Shown here in pieces: positions 54,662-62,400 of a DNA stretch of 64,000 bases. Position 1 is the stretch's first letter. Every line of letters begins with the position of its first letter. The DNA lies in NCBI RefSeq assembly GCF_026427355.1, contig NZ_CP102664.1, positions 3,165,501-3,229,500 on the forward strand, given 5' to 3'. The position numbers and the translations under genes were made by a program. Below the pieces are notes generated by a model that had not been told where the DNA came from, did not search any database, and saw only the letters and a list, made by a program, of their open reading frames with translations. Origin of the DNA: Sphingobium sp. JS3065 (GTDB taxonomy: Bacteria > Pseudomonadota > Alphaproteobacteria > Sphingomonadales > Sphingomonadaceae).

Positions 54662-55339
54662 TTAGACACGACGGTCGAAGATGGCATGGCCTTTTCTGAG
54701 CCGATAGAGAAGGGAGGGGCGATTGGCACCAGGCTCGCGACGCTTTTCTCCGGTTTCTTCCAGAAAGCCTCGTTCGATCACCTTTCGCCGGAAGGCATCA
54801 ATGTTGAGCTTTTCGTCCAGGACAATTTCGTAGACGCTGTGCAGTTCCGCCAAGGTAAAAGTGGGCCCCAGGAAACGCGCAGGCAGATCGGAATAGGCGC
54901 CCTTGCCCCGCAGACGCGCGACCGCGGCAGCAAGGATGCTGTCATGGTCGAAGGGCATCCCCCCGGCCACTTCCACTGGCTTGAGTTCCAGTCCCTCGAT
55001 CTTCAACGCAGGCTCCAGTCGTTCGCGGGGGGATAATGAAAAATAGGCGACGCTGGCCGACCATCCCCGTGGATCGCGATCCGCGCCGGAGAAGGTTGAG
55101 AGCTGTTCGACATAGAGATTGGTGAGCCCCGCCTTGGCGCTGAGCACCCGCCGCGCCGTATCGCCCAGATGGCTGTCCTCACCGACATGGACATAGCCGC
55201 CGATCAAAGCCTGGCGCTCGGCGAAAGGTTCGGCGCCACGTCGGGCGCGCAGCACGCACAACCGGTCTTCGTTCAATGTCAGCGGGACGATGTCGACAGT
55301 CAGGATCGGCTTTTCGAATGACGGGCTCATAAACTGCAT
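54662..55339 (-). CDS. NrtR-like Nudix-domain transcriptional regulator
   Basis: 225 residues. The N-terminal Nudix domain has GGYVHVGEDSHLGDTARRVLSAKAG, in which the catalytic REUxEE is replaced by RRVLSAK, so it should sense rather than hydrolyse a nucleotide ligand. The C-terminal winged helix (FTLAELHSVYEIVLDEKLNI, then FRRKVIERGFLEETG and RPSLLYRL) is typical of NrtR regulators of NAD metabolism. It is divergent from the vWA gene with an imperfect palindrome between them. The ligand is probably an ADP-ribose-type molecule by family analogy. Confidence 0.82.
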   Translation of the reverse strand: MQFMSPSFEKPILTVDIVPLTLNEDRLCVLRARRGAEPFAERQALIGGYVHVGEDSHLGDTARRVLSAKAGLTNLYVEQLSTFSGADRDPRGWSASVAYFSLSPRERLEPALKIEGLELKPVEVAGGMPFDHDSILAAAVARLRGKGAYSDLPARFLGPTFTLAELHSVYEIVLDEKLNIDAFRRKVIERGFLEETGEKRREPGANRPSLLYRLRKGHAIFDRRV

Positions 55340-55341
55340 CT

Positions 55342-55364
55342 TGCATCTTATCTAATAAAATGCA
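55342..55364. promoter_or_regulatory. 23-bp imperfect palindrome, NrtR-type operator
   Basis: Outer arms TGCAT and ATGCA are perfect, and inner TTAT and ATAA are also symmetric around the centre at 55353; about 18 of 23 positions match on inversion. It lies within the short gap between the divergent Nudix regulator and vWA genes. Confidence 0.6.
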
Positions 55365-55399
55365 AAATGACGTTTATTGAGTCGATAAGGAGATTGACC

Positions 55400-56284
55400 A
55401 TGGGACACGGAAATTGGAGCGCCCGCGATTGGGAGGCTTATGCGGCTCGCTCGGTTCATGGGCGCGGCCGCAGCGAGCTTTTCGGCGCCCGGGGTATGGA
55501 TGCATCCTATGATCCGGCGCGGATCGAAATGCGGGAATCGCGCGACAGCGCTGACAATCCGGATTCCACGCCGATCATCATCGGGGTCGATGTAACCGGG
55601 TCGATGGGCATGCTGGCGGAAGAGCTGGTTGTGCACGGCCTCAATGAGACATTCACGATGTTGATGGATCGCAGGCCGGTCAGCGATCCTCATGTCATGG
55701 CGATGGCGATCGGGGATGCCTATTGCGATCGGGCGCCGTTGCAGGTCACGCAGTTCGAGGCGGACCTGCGTATCGTTGAGCAGCTACGCCAGCTCTGGCT
55801 GGAAGGCGGCGGTGGGGGCAATGAGGGAGAGAGCTATTGCCTCGCCCATGTCTTCGCGGGCCTCAAGACCGAGCACGACGCCATGGAGAAGCGCCGCCGC
55901 AAAGGCTTCCTGTTCACGGTCGGCGACGAACCCGTGTTGGACGGTGTTGAGCGTGATCAATTGGCTCGAGTGCTGGGCATCGATGCGCAGCGGGGTGTGT
56001 CGGGCCGGGAAGCGGTGAAGCTGGCGAGCGCGGGCTATGAAGTGTTTCACATCATTGTCGACGGCAGCTACGCGGCGCGCAACATGCGGAAGGTGCGGGC
56101 ATCGTGGGAGGCGATCCTTCCTGAACGGGTCATCCATCTGAAGGATCCGGCTCGGCTTGCCGAAACGATCGTTGCCACGATTGAACTGGCGAGCGGTCGT
56201 CCCGCAACAGCCCCGAGCAGTCTTGCCACCTTATTGCCCGAACCGCTGCGGCGCCTTCGCTGGGCCGGGCTGGGGAGGATTTGA
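55400..56284 (+). CDS. von Willebrand factor A-like protein
   Basis: 294 residues from the ATG seven bases after AAGGAG; an ATG 33 bases earlier lies next to the operator and lacks a site. The vWA fold starts at PIIIGVDVTGSMGML, a MIDAS DxTGS variant of DxSxS. A glycine-rich loop (EGGGGGNEGESYCLAH) replaces the usual second MIDAS loop position. No signal peptide, so it is cytoplasmic. It ends one base before the PurA-like start, so the two probably form one unit. Function unknown. Confidence 0.8.
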   Translation: MGHGNWSARDWEAYAARSVHGRGRSELFGARGMDASYDPARIEMRESRDSADNPDSTPIIIGVDVTGSMGMLAEELVVHGLNETFTMLMDRRPVSDPHVMAMAIGDAYCDRAPLQVTQFEADLRIVEQLRQLWLEGGGGGNEGESYCLAHVFAGLKTEHDAMEKRRRKGFLFTVGDEPVLDGVERDQLARVLGIDAQRGVSGREAVKLASAGYEVFHIIVDGSYAARNMRKVRASWEAILPERVIHLKDPARLAETIVATIELASGRPATAPSSLATLLPEPLRRLRWAGLGRI

Positions 56285-56285
56285 G

Positions 56286-57458
56286 ATGCGCGCCTATGCC
56301 GTGATCGGCGCGAACTATGGTGATGAGGGCAAGGGGCGGACGGTCGACTGGCTGGCCGCTTCCCTTGGCCCCGATGTCGTCGTAGTGCGCAGCAATGGTG
56401 GCGCGCAGGCAGGCCATACCGTGGTGACGGGCGGGCGGCGTCATGTGTTCCATCATTTCGGTTCGGCGACGCTGCGGAAGGGACGTACGCATCTGTCACG
56501 CTTCATGGTTTCGCATCCCATCCTTTTTGCCGATGAACGGGAGACGTTGATCGGTTTCTGCGATCCGCCCCAGGTCACGGCGGATCCGCGCGGTTGGGTA
56601 ACGACCCCGTGGGACATGATGGTCAATCAGGCGGTGGAACTGGCGCGCGGCGGACGCCGGCATGGTAGCTGTGGCCTTGGTTTCGGAGAGACGGTAGGGC
56701 GCTCCGAGCAGACTTCCTTCACGCTGACGGTTGCAGATCTTTGTAGGCCTGATCTTGTGGGTAGGCTGCGAGCAATCCGGGATGAATGGCTGCCTGTGCG
56801 CTGCGCGCAACTCGGCATCGACCTGAACTCTGGTCCGCTGGCATTTGCGGCGGCCGATGCTTTGCTTGAGCGCTTCGTAGAGCAATGCCGGGCTTTTTCG
56901 GAACGGGTTGTCCTGCAGTCCGATGCCGATCTGCCCAGGATGGGGCCGATCATCTTCGAAGCAGCGCAGGGCTTACTTCTCGACCAGGGTGCAGCTGGTT
57001 TCCCATTCGTCACGCGCTCCAGTACGGGTCTTGCCAACATCACTGCCATCGCCACAGAGGCGGGGCTTGGGGAGCTTGAAGCGGTCTACGTCACCCGCTG
57101 CTATCTCACCCGTCATGGACGTGGAGGGATGGAGGATGAAAGGTCGATTGATCACTGGTTCAGCGTGGCTGATGCAACCAACCTTCCCAATCCTTGGCAG
57201 GAAACCTTGCGCTTCGGCCTTCTCGATCCGGCTCGTCTCGGCTGCCGTATCGCGGCTGACCTGGCCGTGGCCGGGGAAACTATGGCCGTCACGCCGTCGC
57301 TTGCGATCACCTGTCTGGATCAGGCCAGGGATGATCGCTTGGGGTGGATCGACGGCGCTGAAGTGCGAAGCGGGCCAGTGCGAGAGATGATGGCAGAGCT
57401 TGAGATGGCTACCCGCCTTCCGTGGACCGCTGAATTTTGGGCTCCAAGCAACGAATGA
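56286..57458 (+). CDS. Adenylosuccinate-synthetase paralogue (PurA-like)
   Basis: 390 residues, about 40 shorter than PurA. GANYGDEGKG (catalytic Asp) and GGAQAGHTVV (catalytic His) are kept, as is the loop FEAAQGLLLDQGAAGFPFVTR. The IMP/GTP arginine loop TGRxRRTGWLD of PurA is replaced by PWQETLRFGLLD, and the TKLDVLDG guanine-binding loop reads ITCLDQARDD. The substrate may therefore differ from IMP/GTP. A longer upstream frame is rejected because ATG 56286 follows the vWA stop by one base. It is co-transcribed with the vWA gene under an NrtR-like regulator. Confidence 0.8.
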   Translation: MRAYAVIGANYGDEGKGRTVDWLAASLGPDVVVVRSNGGAQAGHTVVTGGRRHVFHHFGSATLRKGRTHLSRFMVSHPILFADERETLIGFCDPPQVTADPRGWVTTPWDMMVNQAVELARGGRRHGSCGLGFGETVGRSEQTSFTLTVADLCRPDLVGRLRAIRDEWLPVRCAQLGIDLNSGPLAFAAADALLERFVEQCRAFSERVVLQSDADLPRMGPIIFEAAQGLLLDQGAAGFPFVTRSSTGLANITAIATEAGLGELEAVYVTRCYLTRHGRGGMEDERSIDHWFSVADATNLPNPWQETLRFGLLDPARLGCRIAADLAVAGETMAVTPSLAITCLDQARDDRLGWIDGAEVRSGPVREMMAELEMATRLPWTAEFWAPSNE

Positions 57459-57609
57459 AGCTAAAAGTTCAATCATCCGCGTTGCCATTGCCGCGAATAC
57501 GGCGATTGTCGAGGAGCGCCGGATGCTGGCTATCAGTGCGATAGATGGCCATCTACTGTGACCGAAAATGTCGCATCTTACTGACAAAGGCGAAAGAAAA
57601 GGAGCGTCT

Positions 57610-58257
57610 ATGAAAAAGCCGGTGAGCGTCGCCAGTCTGAGCGAATTTGGAAGAGTGCGGCTGTCAAAGTCGTTTTTCATGCGCGACTTTTTGTTCTCAG
57701 ACATCGCGGCGATCCACGGGCTTCGAAATGTACCTGATGACCCTGACCTCGCCATCGAGGCGGGCAGCCGGCTGTGTCAGGATCTGCTTGAGCCGCTACA
57801 GGACCGCTTCGGTCGGCTGGCCATACGCTCGGCATTCCGCTCCTGCGACGTCAACGGACTTGGCTCCGAGATGATGAATGCCGGTAAGGCGGGCTATAAC
57901 TGCGCTTCCAACGAGCGGAACTACGCCAGCCATATTTGGGATCGGAAGCGTGACGGTATGATGGGAGCGACGGCCTGTATCGTTGTTCCGTCTTTTTGGG
58001 ATGCCTTCCAGGAGGAGGGCGATTGGCAGAAGCTCGCATGGTGGATCCACGATCATTTGCCTTACTCCAGTCTCTATTTCTTCCCCAAATACTGGGCTTT
58101 CAACATATCCTGGTTCGAACAACCGGCCAGAACGATCCACAGCTACACCACTCCGAAAGGCTGTCTGACGAAGCCTGAAATGGAAAATCATATCGGCACA
58201 CACGAGCATGAATGGGCCGGCATAGAAAAAGCGATGAATCCTCAATCGGCGCGCTGA
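57610..58257 (+). CDS. M15-like (DD-peptidase/Hedgehog fold) protein of unknown role
   Basis: 215 residues from the ATG after AAGGAG; an upstream in-frame ATG is ignored. The layout recalls M15 peptidases: AIRSAFRSCDVN near residue 71 (SxxRSxxxN), then His108-x6-Asp115 (HIWDRKRD) as candidate metal ligands, and a late WWIHDHLPY (His147, His149) and His177. The HxxGxAxD motif is not canonical, and there is no signal peptide, so a cell-wall role is doubtful. It lies 151 bases after the PurA-like gene and may be part of the same regulon. Confidence 0.5.
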   Translation: MKKPVSVASLSEFGRVRLSKSFFMRDFLFSDIAAIHGLRNVPDDPDLAIEAGSRLCQDLLEPLQDRFGRLAIRSAFRSCDVNGLGSEMMNAGKAGYNCASNERNYASHIWDRKRDGMMGATACIVVPSFWDAFQEEGDWQKLAWWIHDHLPYSSLYFFPKYWAFNISWFEQPARTIHSYTTPKGCLTKPEMENHIGTHEHEWAGIEKAMNPQSAR

Positions 58258-58275
58258 CCGCGTCATTTGGCGCAT

Positions 58276-58307
58276 GCACCGCGCGCCGAGATAGGGGGAG
58301 GCGGTGC
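58276..58307. terminator. Weak hairpin between convergent genes
   Basis: GCACCGC and GCGGTGC arms (7 bp) with an 18-base loop, followed by TTTC on the plus strand, in the 60-base gap between the convergent M15-like and S24-type genes. Confidence 0.35.
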
Positions 58308-58317
58308 TTTCAGTCGG

Positions 58318-59049
58318 TCAGACGTTGTCGTCGATCATGCCGATGATTGGGAAAACTTGTTTGATCTGGCCGTGGGGGATCGATGCCGTCGCTTGCTCGC
58401 GATATTGCCTTAGCTCGATAAGGTTGCGATCGCGGGCGAGCAGTCGACCGGCGATCCACAATGAGCGCCCTGATTCATCTCGCAGCTGGACCAGCACGTC
58501 CGCGTTGATCGATGCCGGTTTGATGCGGTCAAATACCACTCGCTCGCCGGCTCTGAATCGCGGTTCCATAGCTTCGCCCGGGATATACATGACAAGGTAG
58601 CGATCGGCGTCACCCAGCCCGAAAGGTGCTGCCATATAGGCAACTGGACGAGAAAGATCGGCCTCCCAGAGTTCAAGCTGCTCGGAAAAAGCTAAGCCGC
58701 TCTCCTCAGGAAAGTGGACACTCGCCGCGTACACTGGGATGCCGTTCTGCTTCGATAGCACGGGAAGGGCCGGATCGTCCTTCAGCGTGATGTCGAATGC
58801 CGGAGATCGCAGCGGCAACGCATCCGTTTCACAGATGGAAAATGCATCTGGAAACGTGGCCTTGAGCTTAGCGACGCTTTGTTGTGAGAGCGAATAGCCG
58901 ACCGTAGGGTTGGGGTAGATCCGGGTCAGCGTGGAGGGCGCAAGACCTGAGCGGCGTGCAATCTGGCTTGCTGAAAACCCGGTTTCCTTGATCAGGCAAC
59001 CGATCAGGCTGCGGGCTTTATCCTGATCCCACTCACCGACAAAAGACAT
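58318..59049 (-). CDS. HTH regulator with inactive S24 (LexA-like) domain
   Basis: 243 residues. The N-terminal HTH (FSASQIARRSGLAPSTLTRIY) is followed by a LexA/C2-repressor-type S24 domain (VMYIPGEAMEPRFRAGERVVFDR). The self-cleavage Ser of GxSM is Ala160 here, and the catalytic Lys region (usually VKRL) reads IAGRLLAR with Gly201, so both dyad residues are missing. It should act as a repressor that cannot be cleaved in SOS. It is divergent from the autotransporter gene, and the gap between them is full of TTGCGCAA-type sites that it probably binds. Confidence 0.8.
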   Translation of the reverse strand: MSFVGEWDQDKARSLIGCLIKETGFSASQIARRSGLAPSTLTRIYPNPTVGYSLSQQSVAKLKATFPDAFSICETDALPLRSPAFDITLKDDPALPVLSKQNGIPVYAASVHFPEESGLAFSEQLELWEADLSRPVAYMAAPFGLGDADRYLVMYIPGEAMEPRFRAGERVVFDRIKPASINADVLVQLRDESGRSLWIAGRLLARDRNLIELRQYREQATASIPHGQIKQVFPIIGMIDDNV

Positions 59050-59144
59050 GTGTATGCGCCCGTTTTCTTAGCGCGACAGCCAACCACGACCATATGCGGC
59101 CGTCGTCCGTCGCGCCTGCATCATTATGCGCTTCGATCATTCCG

Positions 59145-59338
59145 GCGCAAACTATAATAGCGCAAATTTGCAAGTGCATATTTGCGCAAATGCATCAGAA
59201 AAATTGCGGTGCGGCATAACGGTATATTGAGGCTGCGACCACTTCTGTCATTTTTGAGGGCGCAAACTCACAAAAAAGATTTGCACGGCTTTCGTTCTAC
59301 ACATAGATGTTTGCGCATGTTGCGCATATTTGCGCAAC
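59145..59338. repeat. Cluster of seven GCGCAA/TTGCGC operator-like sites
   Basis: GCGCAA or its complement occurs near 59145, 59160, 59184, 59260, 59311, 59320 and 59331. The site at 59180-59191 is the perfect palindrome ATTTGCGCAAAT. All lie in the 410-base AT-rich gap between the divergent S24-type regulator and the autotransporter gene, which has no other content. Confidence 0.7.
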
Positions 59339-59459
59339 TACAGGTGTCATGGGGGAGTTCCGAACAGCATCAGCGCAAAGCCTTTTGCGTACGCGAAAGC
59401 ACTGGCGCCCGTCGTTTGCCGCTCATCTGCCTGAGAATCGCAGCCAATAGGGGTTTTGA

Positions 59460-62400
59460 ATGAATAAGAAGTCGAGGTTCAACCGGATGCTGCTGTTGTC
59501 AGCCTCCATACCAGCGGCGGCTCTGCTCGCAAACGCTGGTGGTGCATTGGCGGCTCCCGCCACAGTGAACGTGCCGACCGGCGCAGGGACCGGCGCGGCC
59601 GTAAACGCCGACATTGCAACGGCCATCACCACGCCAGCCAATCCCGACCTCACGGTTACGATTGCCAGCGGCGCGGATATCAGCGGCGCGAGCGTCGGCT
59701 ATGATTTCGTTGCAGCAGGTTTTGCTGCGGGTCAGGGCGACGGCGCGGTAAACCTCACCAATGATGGTCGCGTGACCGGCCTGAGGTTTGGCGGCGTGGG
59801 TGCGGCAAGTGCCGCCAACAGCTTTACCGCCACCAACAATGGTGAAGTCGTCGGCGGCGTAAGCGCGACGGACTTTGGCGGCGCGGTATCGGTTACCAAC
59901 AATGGCACTGTAGGCGGCAGCGTTGTCGGCTCTGGCTTTGGTGACGTCACACTCGCAAACGGCTTGGCCGGTGAAGTGGGTGGCAGCCTTATCGGGCAGG
60001 CGCTCGACGCCGCCAACGTCTCGATCACTAACACTGGCACTGTCGATGGCGACCTCGATGGATCGGCCACCACCGGCACCGTAAGCATCGCCAACAGCGG
60101 CGATGTTGCAGGCAGCGCCTTTGCCTCGACCAGCGAAGGGGCGATCTCCGTCACCAACGCCGCGTCTGGCCGCATCAGCGGCGATGTGTCAGCGGGATCC
60201 GAGTCCGGCGCGATCACGATCGCCAACAACGGCCAGGTCCTGGGTCAGACTGATGCGTTCAGCCGCAACACGACCTTCACCTCGACCGGTCCGACGACCA
60301 CGGTATCGGGCACCACCACCACCACCACCCAGTCGAGCACTTCGCAGCAGACCGTCGGCGGCGATATCGATGGTACTTACGCGGGTATCAATGGCTCGCT
60401 GAACTTCGGTGCTGGCAATGACGGCAGCATCACTCAGGTGAGCGGCACGAACAGCACGGCGACCGTGACGGGCACCGTGTACGGCGACATCTACTCCGAA
60501 GCGTCTGGCTCTTCGTTTGCTACGCAGAATGTGGCCGTGTCGACCGATTCGCGCGACGCGGCGGGCACCGGCTCGGTCGTGAACAGCAGCAACAACACCT
60601 TCGACGTGGCGTCGACCGGCGGCACAAGCACGGTCAACATCTCCGGCACGGTCGCGCCAGGCGATTCGGGCCGCAATGGTGATGTTATCTCCCGCGGCGA
60701 TACTGCGAGCGCCGTCATCATCAACGGCGGCAAGGTGTCGGGCAATGTGTCCTCGACCAGCCAGGGCGTGGCGTTCAATGGGGCATTCACCTCGGAAGAC
60801 ACCGACACCTATGACGCGGGCGTTTTCCAGGGTTCCACCTCGGTAAGCGGCACGCAGTTCAATCAGGCGCGGGCAGGCGGAGACGCTTCCGTCTCGCTTC
60901 AGGGAAGCAGTCTGGTTAACGGCAATGTGAGCGTTGAGGGCGGTGCCTCTGCTTCGGCAGCAATCGGCTCGGCAGCCAAGGTCGAACAGGATGTGTTCGT
61001 CAGCACGGCAGTCCCGATTGGCCCATTCTTCACCGTAGGCGATGCCTCGTCCACGAACTCCAGCACGCGGACGACAGACGCGTCGGGAGACGACACTCAG
61101 GTCGATACGTCGCTGTTCACCGTGTCGGCTCCAGCTGTTGCTGCTGATGCCACGCTCAACAACGCCGGCCGAATCGATGGGGATGCGACCGTTGCAGCGG
61201 GCTTCGGCAACGCTACGGCCACCATCACCGGCACTGTTGGCGGTTCGGTGAACGCCAGCGCGTTCGCGTCCACGTCGAGCAGCGGTTCCACCTCGGACTA
61301 CAGCGTCAATGGCGGCCTCAACACGCTGACGTCGCAAACCTTCACTGACAGCTTCGCCGATGCCGGTGGCCAGGCCAATGTCGTGATCGACACGGCCGCT
61401 GCGCTGCAGGGCAAGGGCGTGCCTAGCGTTGCAGGCAATGTCTTTGCGTCGGGCGTCGGGGGCGCCTCCATCACGGTCGAAGACGGCAGCGTTGTCGGTG
61501 ATGCCGGGACGGGTACGGGTGGCAATCTGTTCGCCAACAGCCTGGGCGAAAGCAGCAGCGATGAGACGGTCACGACCTACGCTGCGGACGGTTTCACGCC
61601 CGCCACAGTTGCGTCGACCTTCAGCGCTGCCGCAGTAGGCGGCGCGGCTTCGGTCACCAACAACGGCACCGTCCTTGGCGATGTCGAGGTTCAGGGGCTG
61701 ACGTCCGCTTCGCTCGTCAACAATGGCGATCTGGGCACCGGCGGCAATCTGTTCAGCGTTTCGGCTCTGGACGCCGACAGCACTGTTACGTTGACCGACA
61801 CCAACCCCACCAACGCTGGCATCCGTTCCCTCGCGGCGACGGTTGCGGCAATGCCTGTGGGCGGCAACGCCAGTTTCACCAACAGCGGCAACGCCTTTGG
61901 TGACGTCGAACTCGAAGGTGTGACGGGTTCGTTCATCAACAATGGCATCCTGACCGGCACCACCACCCTTGGCGGTTCGGTGTTCAGCGGATCGGCCACG
62001 GTCGATGCGACGATCAACACCACCAACGTGACCGTGACTTCGGTTGCCGCTTCGCAGACCTACACTGTCGATCAGAACGGTGTTTCGGGTGGCTTCGCTG
62101 TAACGGGTGCGGTTTCCACGCAGAGCGAGGTGGCGTCCGCGCTGTCTTCGCTGCTTTCGCCAGCGGTGCCACTCGATGCCTCGCAGGTCGATCCGGCTGC
62201 GTTCAACCTGACCGTGGGTGGCGAGGCTGCCGTCAAGACTGCTGCCATCAAGTCGACGATCAACCTCAACAATGGTTCGATCACGCTTGGCGACATCGAC
62301 GCACAGCGTGACGATAGCGGCGCCTTCCTCACCGACACGACCGTCAACCTGAATGGCAGCGGTTTCCTGGGCGCGAGCGAACTGCGTTCGGCTACCTCGA

